From: Alphaproteobacteria bacterium
GTDB taxonomy: Bacteria > Pseudomonadota > Alphaproteobacteria > JAPULJ01
Length of the DNA: 34,976 nt
NCBI GenBank assembly: GCA_027295145.1
Contig: JAPULJ010000232.1
Span: 1-34,976 of the forward strand
Direction of reading: 5' to 3'
The position numbers and the translations under genes were made by a program. The stretch's first letter is position 1. Each line of letters starts with the position of its first letter. This document shows positions 8,865 through 17,578 of this stretch, in pieces. Under the pieces are notes generated by a model. It did no database searches. It had not been told where the DNA came from and saw nothing but the letters and a program-made list of their open reading frames with translations.

Positions 8865-9737
8865 CTATCGATCCCGAGTCCGCGGGAACAGCCCATTCGG
8901 CCGAACGACGAGCACCGCGAGGAAGGTCAGGTGTCCGGCAAGGACGCCCCAACCGGGATCGAACTTGGAGCCGATGACCTGGGCGACGCCGAGGATCATG
9001 CCGCCGGCGAGCGTGCCCCAAAGCGAGCCGAGACCACCGATGATTACCGCTTCGAATGCATAAAGCAGACGGCCGGGGCCGACACTAGGATCGAAATTGG
9101 TGCGGATCGCCAGATAGACGCCGGCGATGGCGACAACGCCGAGAGCTAACGCCATAGCTAGAGCATAGAGGTGGCGATCGTTGATGCCCATGAGCCGGGC
9201 TGTGGTCTGGTCGTCTGAGACTGCCCTGAAGGCCCGCCCCACCATGGTCCTAGTGAAAATTAGCTGGATCCCGCCAATCACCGTGATCGCCGTGACCATG
9301 ACAATGAGGGGGTAGACTCCAACCGCTATATTGCCGCCGATTGCGATGCTGGCAGTCTCCACCCATCCCGCATTGAGGCCGCGGGAGTCGGCAGAGAAGA
9401 TCTCAAGCAACAAGTTCTGGATGATGATCGAAAGCCCAAAGGTGACGAGCAGCGGCGGCAGAATGTCGTCGCCCAGGGTCCGATTTAAGACCAGTCGCTG
9501 CAGGATATAGCCGAGGATCGCCATTATCGGAACCACCGCAATGAGTGCCCAAAACGGATTGACGCCGAGCGGCTCGACGATCGCCAGACCCAGAAATGCG
9601 GCAAGAATGATAAAGTCGCCATGGGCGATGTTGACGAGCCGCATGATGCCGAAAGCAAGCGATAGTCCCGTTGCGAACAACGTGTAAAGTCCGCCCAGAA
9701 GGAGGCCTTGAACGATGGTATTGATCCACTCAACCAT
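8865..9737 (-). CDS. Branched-chain amino acid-type ABC transporter permease (LivH family)
   Basis: MVEWINTIVQGLLLGGLYTLFATGLSLAFGIMRLVNIAHGDFIILAAF... is the classical LivH N-terminus. Confidence 0.92.
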   Translation of the reverse strand: MVEWINTIVQGLLLGGLYTLFATGLSLAFGIMRLVNIAHGDFIILAAFLGLAIVEPLGVNPFWALIAVVPIMAILGYILQRLVLNRTLGDDILPPLLVTFGLSIIIQNLLLEIFSADSRGLNAGWVETASIAIGGNIAVGVYPLIVMVTAITVIGGIQLIFTRTMVGRAFRAVSDDQTTARLMGINDRHLYALAMALALGVVAIAGVYLAIRTNFDPSVGPGRLLYAFEAVIIGGLGSLWGTLAGGMILGVAQVIGSKFDPGWGVLAGHLTFLAVLVVRPNGLFPRTRDR

Positions 9738-9740
9738 GGA

Positions 9741-10439
9741 TCAAACGCCGAAATAGGCGGCCGCGATCTGCTCGCGGGTGAGTAATTCGGGCTTGCTTTC
9801 CAAAGAGACTCGACCCTCCTGGAAGCAATAGATTCGGTCGGCCACCTTCATCGCCTGTCCTATGTCTTGTTCCACCACCAATACAGAGGCGCCTTCGGCC
9901 ATGATGCCCGGCAGCGCATCGTAGATACCCTTGATGACGACCGGGGCGAGGCCGAGCGATATCTCGTCGCATAGGATCAGCCGGGGATTCGACATGAGCG
10001 CGCGGCCGATCGCCGCCATCTGCTGCTCGCCACCCGACAACGCAGTGCTTGGAATGTTGCGCCGTTCGCCGAGCACCGGAAAAAGGTCGTAGATGCGTTC
10101 GAGCATCCACGGGCCGTTGCGTCCGGAGTATCCGCCTAGCAGCAGGTTCTCCTCAACGCTCAGGCTGGGAAACAACTGTCGCCCTTCGGGGACCATGGCG
10201 AGACCCTTGCCCACGATTTCGTAGGCCGGCAGGCTGCCAATCGGCTCGTCATCGAATATGACGGCCTCGGGCGGCGCCGGAAGCAACCCGGTGATAGCTT
10301 TCAGGAAGGTCGACTTGCCGGCCCCGTTGGAGCCGATAACGGCGACGGCCTCTCCTTCGGCGATCTCAAAATCAATACCGAAAAGTGCCTGGAAATCGCC
10401 ATAGAAGGCTTTGAGGTCCGTGACCATGAGGAGGCTCAT
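9741..10439 (-). CDS. ABC transporter ATP-binding protein (LivF family)
   Basis: Walker A GSNGAGKST, signature LSGGEQQMAAIGRALM, 'LILCDEISLGLAPVV'. Confidence 0.92.
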   Translation of the reverse strand: MSLLMVTDLKAFYGDFQALFGIDFEIAEGEAVAVIGSNGAGKSTFLKAITGLLPAPPEAVIFDDEPIGSLPAYEIVGKGLAMVPEGRQLFPSLSVEENLLLGGYSGRNGPWMLERIYDLFPVLGERRNIPSTALSGGEQQMAAIGRALMSNPRLILCDEISLGLAPVVIKGIYDALPGIMAEGASVLVVEQDIGQAMKVADRIYCFQEGRVSLESKPELLTREQIAAAYFGV

Positions 10440-11161
10440 TCGACACCGATTCCCATGTAGACTTCCTGTACTTCCGGGCTAGCCATAACCTTTGCCGGGT
10501 CACCTTGCGTGAGGAGCTTGCCGAAATTGATGGCGAGTAGCCGGTCAACGACGGCAAGAAGCGCGTGGACGATGTGTTCGACCCAGATGATCGAGACGCC
10601 CTCACCCCGGATTTCCTGAATGGTCTCGATAAGATCTTCGACCTCGTGCTCCGAGAGCCCGCCGGCGATCTCGTCGAGCAGTAGAAGCCGCGGGCCGGTG
10701 GCTAGGGCGCGCGCCAGTTCCAGGCGCTTGCGATCGAGCAGTGTCAGGCCGCCGGCCAATGTGTTCGCCTTCTCGATCAGGCCGGCGCGATCGAGAACAG
10801 AGAGCGCGACTGCGGTGCCCTCGCTCACCGAGCGGCCTTCGCCGAAAGCAGCGCCGACCAGCACGTTCTCGAAGACGGTCATGCCGACGAATGGATGGGG
10901 GATCTGGTAGGAGCGCCCGATGCCAGCCCGGCAGCGAATGGACGGCGCCAGGCGGGTGATGCTCTTGCCGTCGAAGACGACGCGGCCGGCGTCCGGGCGG
11001 ATGTCGCCTGTGATCAGGTTGAACAGCGTCGTCTTGCCGGCACCGTTCGGCCCTATCACCCCGAGCGCCTCGCCGGATTCGAGCTTCAAGGACAGATCGT
11101 CGATTACCTTGAGAGAGCCGTAGCTCTTAGAGACGTTTTCGACCCTGAGCAACTCTGCCAT
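10436..11161 (-). CDS. ABC transporter ATP-binding protein (LivG family)
   Basis: Start [25 protein letters not shown] at 11161. Walker [10 protein letters not shown]; '[19 protein letters not shown]'. Overlaps the livF-like gene by 4 bp. Confidence 0.92.
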   Translation of the reverse strand: MAELLRVENVSKSYGSLKVIDDLSLKLESGEALGVIGPNGAGKTTLFNLITGDIRPDAGRVVFDGKSITRLAPSIRCRAGIGRSYQIPHPFVGMTVFENVLVGAAFGEGRSVSEGTAVALSVLDRAGLIEKANTLAGGLTLLDRKRLELARALATGPRLLLLDEIAGGLSEHEVEDLIETIQEIRGEGVSIIWVEHIVHALLAVVDRLLAINFGKLLTQGDPAKVMASPEVQEVYMGIGVE

Positions 11162-11248
11162 CGTTATCCCTCGGGAAGGCCGGCGACCCGCGCGCGGATC
11201 GCCGGTCAATCCAAGGCCTAGTGGATAGTATTCAAACTATCGTGCCCG

Positions 11249-12553
11249 CTAGGAGATTGCTTCCATCTTGCCTTGAAGAGGGATATTGGGGGCGGCCTTG
11301 TTGGTAACCACGACGAGATCGTACTTGTACTTGCCGCCGCGGCGCCACTGGCCACCGACGAGGGGCGTCTTGGAGACATTCTTGAAGGGGCCCTTGCCAC
11401 CCCATTTGACCGAGCCGACAACGGTATTGAGATTTGTCGCCTTGAGCGCATCCCGAACCGATGCGGACTTGCCGAGATCTTTCGTCCGCCTCAACGTGTC
11501 GGCCGCCACCTCGAACAACGCGTGGGCGAAGCCGATCGTCTGGGTCCACTGCCTGCCCGTCGATTTCTCGAAAACTGCTGCGAGTTCCGCCGCCGACTGG
11601 CCGGAAAGCGACGATTTGAACGGGTGCTTAGGCGTCCACCAAACTTCGGACGAAAGCCCGTGTCCTGCGTTGCCAAGCGCCTCAACGGCGACCGGGTACA
11701 GAATCGCCTTGCCAATGCTCGCCGCCTTGGGCCGAAAACCCTGCTGCTTAGCTTGCGTCCAGAAGGTGGTGAAATCGGGCGGAATTGGCACCCCGGTGAC
11801 TATCTCAACGCCCGCCTTCTTGAATTGGATGATCTGAGCGGTGAAGTCGTCGGTCAAGTTCTGGTAACGGCCGGGGTCGATGATCTTGTAACCCAGCTTC
11901 TTGAGCGCCGGCGGGAAACCCAGCTTGGGATGACCCCAGGCGTTGCCGTCGCCGTCGTTCGGCCAGATTGCGCCGACCACCTTGTTGGTCTTGATCGAGC
12001 TCCACATGTCGGTGAAGACGCCGATAATGTCCTCCAGACCCCAAAAGAAGTGGTAGGTCCACTCGAAGCCCGTGTCGGGCTTACCGCCGCGAGTGAAGAA
12101 CCAAGGCTGCCACGGTGCCATAGTTGAGATGCACGGCACCTCGTTCAGCTCGCACTGATCGCCCACGGGATTGGTCGTCTCCGGCGTTGAGGCGACAAGC
12201 ATCAGGTCAATCTCGTCCTTGAGGATCAACTGTGAGGCGACTTCGGCCGCCCGGTTCGGCTTCGACTGGCTGTCCTTGACCAGGATCTCGACCGGATGCT
12301 TGCGCCCGCTGATCGATAAGCCGCCCTTAAGAAACGTTTTCATTTGGCCGATGACAAACTTGTCGGCCTCAGCGAAGGCTGCGAGAGGCCCGGTGCGTGG
12401 CGTGACATATCCGATCTTGATAGTCTTGGGCGCAGCGAAGGCTGGCGCGGCAAAACCCGCGCTAAGTGCCGCCGCGCCGATCGCTGCGGCACCGCCCTTC
12501 TGCAGGAACAAACGGCGTGCGATTTTGCACTTGGTGTTTCTTGCGTCTACCAT
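11249..12553 (-). CDS. ABC transporter substrate-binding protein (LivK-like, Tat-type leader)
   Basis: Leader KIARRLFLQKGGAAAIGAAALSAGFAAPAFA, then 'KTIKIGYVTPRTGPLAAFAEADKFVIGQMK', type-I periplasmic binding fold. Confidence 0.88.
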   Translation of the reverse strand: MVDARNTKCKIARRLFLQKGGAAAIGAAALSAGFAAPAFAAPKTIKIGYVTPRTGPLAAFAEADKFVIGQMKTFLKGGLSISGRKHPVEILVKDSQSKPNRAAEVASQLILKDEIDLMLVASTPETTNPVGDQCELNEVPCISTMAPWQPWFFTRGGKPDTGFEWTYHFFWGLEDIIGVFTDMWSSIKTNKVVGAIWPNDGDGNAWGHPKLGFPPALKKLGYKIIDPGRYQNLTDDFTAQIIQFKKAGVEIVTGVPIPPDFTTFWTQAKQQGFRPKAASIGKAILYPVAVEALGNAGHGLSSEVWWTPKHPFKSSLSGQSAAELAAVFEKSTGRQWTQTIGFAHALFEVAADTLRRTKDLGKSASVRDALKATNLNTVVGSVKWGGKGPFKNVSKTPLVGGQWRRGGKYKYDLVVVTNKAAPNIPLQGKMEAIS

Positions 12554-12682
12554 TTTTGCCTCCTCTGTCCGTCGGCTGTATTCGGCGTCAGTTGCCGGGT
12601 CGGCACTTGAAAAAGGCTTCGCCCAATAACTGACGTATACCGCTTTTCATTGCGGTTTTGCGATTGTTGACGAGCTCCTCGA

Positions 12683-13492
12683 TCACGCGTCGTCTCCATG
12701 GGCTTTGGCGGTGCGAGCGTGCAAGTCTCGTAACACCTCAAGTTCCGCCGCAGTCGGCCGTGCTGTCTCTTTTACAGTGTCGGCGAAGCGAAGCGTCCAG
12801 CCGGTCGCCGCGGCAGCGTCACCGCGTGTGACCCCGGGGTGTAGGCTTACAATTTCGAATTCGCGATCCTCTGGGTCGGGCCGCAGGATTCCAAGGTCGG
12901 TGATTATGGCCAAAGGTCCCTTGCCCTGCGCGTGCAGCCGATCTCGGCTGTCGCCACCTCGGTAGTAGCCGACCGAGGTAATGAAATCGAGTTGCTTTAC
13001 GAAGGCCCGCGGGCTCTGGCGCAGCATGACGTAGACTTCGCCGCTCGAAGTTGCGATCTCAGAGGCGCCGCCACCGCCGGGCAGGCGGACCTTTGGATGG
13101 TCGTAAGAGCCGATGACCGTGGTGTTGATATTGCCGTACCGGTCTATTTGGGCAGCGCCGAGAAATCCGACATCGATACGCCCGCCCTGCAGCCAATAGC
13201 GGAACATCTCCGGCACTGAAACGACGGCGCGAGCCTTCTCCGCGAGCATCCCGTCTCCAATGGACAGCGGCAGGACGTCGGGTTTTGTCGCTACGGTGCC
13301 CGACTCGTAAATCAAGACAACATCGGGTGCGTGGGTGAGTCGTGCCAGATTGGCGGCAGCGCTCGGCAATCCGATGCCCACGAAACACACCGGATTTCCC
13401 TGCAACATGCGCGCCGCTGCGACGGTCATCATTTCGTCGGGGGAATAGTCGAGAGATTCGGTATTTGCCGTGGCCAACGCCGTCTTAGACAT
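12683..13492 (-). CDS. catJ: 3-oxoadipate CoA-transferase beta subunit (CatJ type)
   Basis: MSKTALATANTESLDYSPDEMMTVAAARMLQGNPVCFVGIGLPSAAANLARLTHAPDVVLIYESG...FRYWLQGGRIDVGFLGAAQIDRYGNINTTVIG. Matches the recalled CatJ pattern of glutaconate-CoA-transferase-like 3-oxoadipate transferases. Confidence 0.75.
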   Translation of the reverse strand: MSKTALATANTESLDYSPDEMMTVAAARMLQGNPVCFVGIGLPSAAANLARLTHAPDVVLIYESGTVATKPDVLPLSIGDGMLAEKARAVVSVPEMFRYWLQGGRIDVGFLGAAQIDRYGNINTTVIGSYDHPKVRLPGGGGASEIATSSGEVYVMLRQSPRAFVKQLDFITSVGYYRGGDSRDRLHAQGKGPLAIITDLGILRPDPEDREFEIVSLHPGVTRGDAAAATGWTLRFADTVKETARPTAAELEVLRDLHARTAKAHGDDA

Positions 13493-14342
13493 AGTCGTCC
13501 TCCGCAAGCCGGGCCCAGGTGTCCGACCATTCCGCGACGCCGGTCACGTAGCGCTCAATCCACGATCGGAAAGTGTCGCGATCGCGCGAAATAACGTCCC
13601 AGCGTTTGTAAAAGGCGTTGTGGCGGTCGTAATAACCGTGGGCGTAGGACGGGTGGGCGCCGCGCGGCACCTCGCATACGGCGTCGATGACGAATTCCGG
13701 CAGGACGACCGAATTGAGCCCTACTCCTTCGAGATCTTCAACGATCTCCTCGACCGTTACGATGGCCCTATCGGCGGCGAGCACGACCTCCTTTTGCGCG
13801 CCAACGATGCCCGCGATTTGGACGTTTCCTTGAAGGTCAGCGCGCTGGGCGTGGATTACGGCAACGTCGGGCCGGATCGCCGGTACGCTGGCGAACTCCG
13901 CGCCGGTGAACGGACAGGTAATGCTCTTGATGTTGGGATTGTGGGCCGCGTGGTCGGTGCCGATATAACCGCGGAACACCGCGAAAGGCATGCCCGCCGC
14001 GCCGGCCTCGTAGGCGTTGGCCATGGCGGCATGACTGTGTTCTTCGATCTCCAGTGGCAGGGGCCAGTCGTTTTCCACAGCGTCGCGTAGACGATGCAGC
14101 GAGCCCACGCCTGGATTGCCACCCCAGGAGAAGATGAGCTTCTTTGCGCAACCCATGCCAATAAGCTGGTCGTAGATCAAATCGGGCGTCATGCGGATCA
14201 GCGTCAGATCCGACTTGCCCTGGCGCATAATCTCGTGGCCCGCGGCGTGCGGGATGAGATGCGTGAACCCCTCGAGCGCCACAGAGTCTCCGTCGTGGAT
14301 CATCTCGGCAACCGCCTCGCGAAGGGACATGATCTTGGCCAT
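13485..14342 (-). CDS. catI: 3-oxoadipate CoA-transferase alpha subunit (CatI type)
   Basis: MAKIMSLREAVAEMIHDGDSVALEGFTHLIPHAAGHEIMRQGKSDLTLIRMTPDLIYDQLIGMGCAKKLIFSWGGNPGVGSLHRLRDA... Overlaps the beta-subunit gene by 8 bp. Confidence 0.75.
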   Translation of the reverse strand: MAKIMSLREAVAEMIHDGDSVALEGFTHLIPHAAGHEIMRQGKSDLTLIRMTPDLIYDQLIGMGCAKKLIFSWGGNPGVGSLHRLRDAVENDWPLPLEIEEHSHAAMANAYEAGAAGMPFAVFRGYIGTDHAAHNPNIKSITCPFTGAEFASVPAIRPDVAVIHAQRADLQGNVQIAGIVGAQKEVVLAADRAIVTVEEIVEDLEGVGLNSVVLPEFVIDAVCEVPRGAHPSYAHGYYDRHNAFYKRWDVISRDRDTFRSWIERYVTGVAEWSDTWARLAEDDYV

Positions 14343-14349
14343 GCGGGGC

Positions 14350-15834
14350 CTAACGCTTGTAGTAGGGCGGTATTTGGGCGTCGACGTTGACCCAGACCGA
14401 CTTGGTTTGCGTATATTCGCGCATGGCGTCGAAGCCCATCTCGCGCCCGTAACCCGACGAACGGACGCCGCCGAAGGGTGATCCGGGATTGACCCGCTTG
14501 TAGCAGTTGATCCAGACCATGCCGCTGATCAACTGCGCGGCCACCCTATGGGCGCGCTGCAGATCGCGGGTCCACAATCCTCCGGCTAGCCCGTACTCGG
14601 TGCCGTTTGCGATCTCCATGACCTCCTCCTCATCGCGGAAAGTCGTGACCGAGACAAAGGGCCCGAAGACTTCCTCCTGGCATACCCGGTCGGACGGCTT
14701 GGCGCGTACGACGGTCGGCTCGATATAGCATCCTTTTTCCAATGCGGGATCGTCCGGGAGCTTGCCGCCGGTGAGGATCTCGCCGCCTTCTTCCTTCGCC
14801 ACCTCGCAGTACTTGAGGACACGCTCCTGATGCATCTTCGAGGTGAGTGGCCCCATCTCCGTATTCTCATCGAGGGGGTCACCCAGGCGAATACTTTTGG
14901 CCAGACCGATGAACTTGTCGAGGAACTCGTCGGCAATGGCTTCGTGCAGGATTAGGCGTGAACCGGCGATGCATGCCTGGCCCTGGTTGTGAAAGATTGC
15001 AAAGGCCGAGCCACCGACGGCGGCTGGAATGTTGGCGTCCTCGAAGATAATGTTGGCGCCTTTTCCGCCGAGCTCTAACTGAAGTTTCTTGAGGTTGCCG
15101 GCCGAGCTTTCGACGATCTTTCGCCCGACAGCCGTCGACCCCGTGAAGGCTAGTTTGTGGATGTCGGGATGGTCGGCGAGACGCTGACCCGCTATCGGGC
15201 CATAACCCGGTACGATATTGACGACACCCGGGGGGAAGCCGACCTCGCGCATCAGCTCGGCGATGCGTAAGGTGCTGAGCGGGGTCAGCTCCGCTGGCTT
15301 GAGGACGACACAGTTCCCAGCCGCCAGCGCCGGGCCCATCTTCCAGCTAGTGAACATAAGCGGAAAGTTCCACGGTACGATTTGTCCGACGACTCCGACC
15401 GGCTCGCGCAGGAGATAGTTGAGGAAGCCCTCCTCAACCGGCACCACGGAGCCTTCGAACTTGTCTGCCATGCCGCCGAAATAGCGGTAGGTGACGGCCG
15501 TCCTGGGTACGTCGAGGAAGCGGGTATCGCGCAAGGGATGACCAGTGTCTATGGATTCGAGGCGGGTCAGCTCGTCGGCGTTCGCCTCGACCGCGTCGGC
15601 GAGTTTAAGCAAGAGCCGGCCGCGGTCCATCGCCGCCATACGCCGCCAGGCGGGGAACGCTTCGGCGGCGGCGGTGACGGCCCTGTCAACATCGGCCTCA
15701 CGCGCCTCGGCGACTTCCGTAATTGGCGAGTTGTCGTGCGGATTGAGCACTTCGATAGTGCCGCCCGCATCGCCGTCGACGAACTCACCGCCAATGAACA
15801 GCTTATTCTGGAAGCTTTTAGTTTGGACGTTCAT
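14350..15834 (-). CDS. NAD(P)-dependent aldehyde dehydrogenase, candidate 4-hydroxymuconic semialdehyde dehydrogenase (HapE/PnpD role)
   Basis: ALDH motifs 'LELGGKGANIIFEDAN', 'FHNQGQACIAGSRL', 'EEVFGPFVSV'. Directly downstream of the dioxygenase subunits. Confidence 0.85.
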   Translation of the reverse strand: MNVQTKSFQNKLFIGGEFVDGDAGGTIEVLNPHDNSPITEVAEAREADVDRAVTAAAEAFPAWRRMAAMDRGRLLLKLADAVEANADELTRLESIDTGHPLRDTRFLDVPRTAVTYRYFGGMADKFEGSVVPVEEGFLNYLLREPVGVVGQIVPWNFPLMFTSWKMGPALAAGNCVVLKPAELTPLSTLRIAELMREVGFPPGVVNIVPGYGPIAGQRLADHPDIHKLAFTGSTAVGRKIVESSAGNLKKLQLELGGKGANIIFEDANIPAAVGGSAFAIFHNQGQACIAGSRLILHEAIADEFLDKFIGLAKSIRLGDPLDENTEMGPLTSKMHQERVLKYCEVAKEEGGEILTGGKLPDDPALEKGCYIEPTVVRAKPSDRVCQEEVFGPFVSVTTFRDEEEVMEIANGTEYGLAGGLWTRDLQRAHRVAAQLISGMVWINCYKRVNPGSPFGGVRSSGYGREMGFDAMREYTQTKSVWVNVDAQIPPYYKR

Positions 15835-15899
15835 GGCGTGCGTCTCCAGTGGCGAGGTCCTGCCTCTCTCCCGCTATTCTGCAAGGGATCAACGTCGCC

Positions 15900-16895
15900 C
15901 TAAAAATCGACCGGGTAGGACTTGAGCTTACCGCTGCGGTGCATTTCGACAATGCCCGGATTGGTGTTCTCCCAAACCAGCAGCATGGAACGCTTCTGCG
16001 AAAATCCCTGGTGGCGGATGTCCTCAGGCATCGACGCCACGTCGCCCGCTTTCATGATGACTTTGGCGCGTGGCCTGCCAGTCTCGAAGTCCTCGACTTC
16101 CCACTTGATCTCGTCGGAGAGTTGCACGAACCACTCGACCCTATCGTTGCCGTGCTTGACAGGCAGGATGTACTCCTCCGTCGTCATGCAATAGAGACTG
16201 GTTTTGCATACCGAGGTGATCGACGGGTTCCATGTTACGTCCGACCGCGCCAGGTAGGCGAAAAGATTGGTCGCGCCGATCTCGCTCTCGTAGCCAGGCT
16301 CGACATGGACTTCCGGCTGATCTTGGCTGACATCCTCAAATGCGCGATTGACGGGATAGCCGTTTTCGTCGGTGCGCAGAACGGTGTCGCCCGGCAAACC
16401 GACCATGCGCTTGCACACTTGGCGCTCGCGGTTGATGGCATCCCTATTGTGGCCGTTCTTTTTGCCGAGCCAAGCGGTCCCGGTCTCCTCAGGTGCGGCG
16501 AATGGATCGAAGCCGTCGTTGGTCCAGTCGTCGAGGATTTCCTTGAACGTCGCCAGGATGATCGGCGTCTCGAAGCTCTCCTTCAGGTCAATACCGGCAT
16601 CCTTATATGCCTCGTTGTATGAGCCCGCAAACATCTCGACAGTGCCGTAGAGGTTGTTGGTCCCGAATACGGCGTCGAAATTGATTTGGTTGTAGAAAAA
16701 CTGCCAAGCGACATCACGCATCATCGCGCGGAGAAAGATGTCGGCGGACATGTAGTGTGTCATCGATCCGTTCGCCGATGGCCACTCAATATAGACGAAG
16801 TACTCGTCCCGGCTGAACTTGAAGCTGCCTAGCTCGAACGAACGGTACCCGGTGCGGTTGCTGGCGTTGGATGCTATGACGGCGATCTCGCTCAT
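15900..16895 (-). CDS. hapD: Hydroquinone 1,2-dioxygenase large (beta) subunit, HapD/PnpD-type (often labelled hydroxyquinol 1,2-dioxygenase in databases)
   Basis: ATG at 16895 with GGGAGAGG SD. 'MRDVAWQFFYNQINFDAVFGTNNLYGTVEMFAG...ILPVKHGNDRVEWFVQLSDEI...GDVASMPEDIRHQGFSQKRSMLLVWEN'. Ligand pattern H-x-N-x3-E ... H(+47). Confidence 0.8.
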   Translation of the reverse strand: MSEIAVIASNASNRTGYRSFELGSFKFSRDEYFVYIEWPSANGSMTHYMSADIFLRAMMRDVAWQFFYNQINFDAVFGTNNLYGTVEMFAGSYNEAYKDAGIDLKESFETPIILATFKEILDDWTNDGFDPFAAPEETGTAWLGKKNGHNRDAINRERQVCKRMVGLPGDTVLRTDENGYPVNRAFEDVSQDQPEVHVEPGYESEIGATNLFAYLARSDVTWNPSITSVCKTSLYCMTTEEYILPVKHGNDRVEWFVQLSDEIKWEVEDFETGRPRAKVIMKAGDVASMPEDIRHQGFSQKRSMLLVWENTNPGIVEMHRSGKLKSYPVDF

Positions 16896-16969
16896 CGATC
16901 CTCTCCCGAATTCAAGAGTATGGTCATGTGTTTCGTGAAGCCCGTTTGCGTGGGGGCGCGCTACTTTGG

Positions 16970-17467
16970 TCAGGTCAGGCAGATATCCGCCCATTTCTCC
17001 ACCGTGAACGGACCCTGTATCGTCTGCTGGAGAATAACGCCCAGTTTTCGTGCTCGATACTGATAAACCGAACCTTTGGGCAGTATTGCTTGGTGGCCAC
17101 GTTTGAGCACGACCCAGCCCATTTTCGGCCCACTCGGATCGCCCTCGATCTTGCGAGTTCCTTCGTCCTCTTCGGCGACCACCTCCTCGCCTTCGGCCTT
17201 GTGGAAATGGACCTCGATCTCGCCATCCATGGCCAGAGCGAACTCGTCGTGGGAGCAGGTGAACCAGTCCGACTCGCCCTCGGCCCGCAAAACCTCGATA
17301 ACGTTCTCTAAATTCCGTGCCACGGCTACCTTCTCGTAGGGCGCAGAATTTCCCGCGACCTCGAAGACGTTCGAGAACGTATAGTGCTGGGGTCTGTCGT
17401 TGATGATCTCGATATGGCCCTTCTCGTAATCATCGAGCGAGCCGAATACGGTAACGTAGTCCGACAT
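16970..17467 (-). CDS. hapC: Hydroquinone 1,2-dioxygenase small (alpha) subunit, HapC-type
   Basis: 165 aa. MSDYVTVFGSLDDYEKGHIEIINDRPQHYTFSNVFEVAGNSAPYEKVAVARNLENVIEVLRAEGESDWFTCSHDEFALAMDGEIEVHF... Size and adjacency match the 18 kDa/38 kDa two-subunit enzyme. Confidence 0.8.
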   Translation of the reverse strand: MSDYVTVFGSLDDYEKGHIEIINDRPQHYTFSNVFEVAGNSAPYEKVAVARNLENVIEVLRAEGESDWFTCSHDEFALAMDGEIEVHFHKAEGEEVVAEEDEGTRKIEGDPSGPKMGWVVLKRGHQAILPKGSVYQYRARKLGVILQQTIQGPFTVEKWADICLT

Positions 17468-17514
17468 TCCGCCTATCCTTCCCTGACCGATCCGTTGCTC
17501 AAAGACAAACGGAA

Positions 17515-17543
17515 TTGATTTTGTTCGTATAGCGAACTATAGT
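17515..17543 (+). promoter_or_regulatory. Putative sigma70 promoter of iclR gene: TTGATT-N17-TATAGT
   Basis: -35 at 17515-17520, -10 at 17538-17543; the spacer contains the GTTCG-N5-CGAAC operator. Confidence 0.5.
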
Positions 17544-17556
17544 ACGTTGTACGAAC
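17523..17556. promoter_or_regulatory. Tandem IclR-family operators: GTTCGTATAGCGAAC (17523-17537) and GTACGTTGTACGAAC (17542-17556)
   Basis: Two 15-bp GTTCG-N5-CGAAC-type palindromes (second has one mismatch) with centres 19 bp apart, in the divergent hapC/iclR intergenic region. Confidence 0.7.
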
Positions 17557-17578
17557 ATACTATGAGGTGGCAAAAACG

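Noticed and set aside
11273-12127. 284-aa + strand ORF opposite the LivK-like gene
   Set aside because: Shadow ORF in GC-rich DNA; the minus strand encodes a clear substrate-binding protein in this region and the + translation shows no recognisable domain.
13470-14090. 206-aa + strand ORF opposite the CoA-transferase genes
   Set aside because: Antisense of conserved CatI-like sequence; no independent SD or family match recognised.
15849-16622. 257-aa + strand ORF opposite the dioxygenase large subunit
   Set aside because: Antisense to a strongly supported CDS with conserved metal ligands; composition typical of a shadow ORF.
15900-17467. Intradiol hydroxyquinol 1,2-dioxygenase interpretation
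   Set aside because: No Tyr/His intradiol Fe(III) signature recognised; two-subunit organisation and H-x-N-x3-E...H spacing fit the Fe(II) hydroquinone dioxygenase family.
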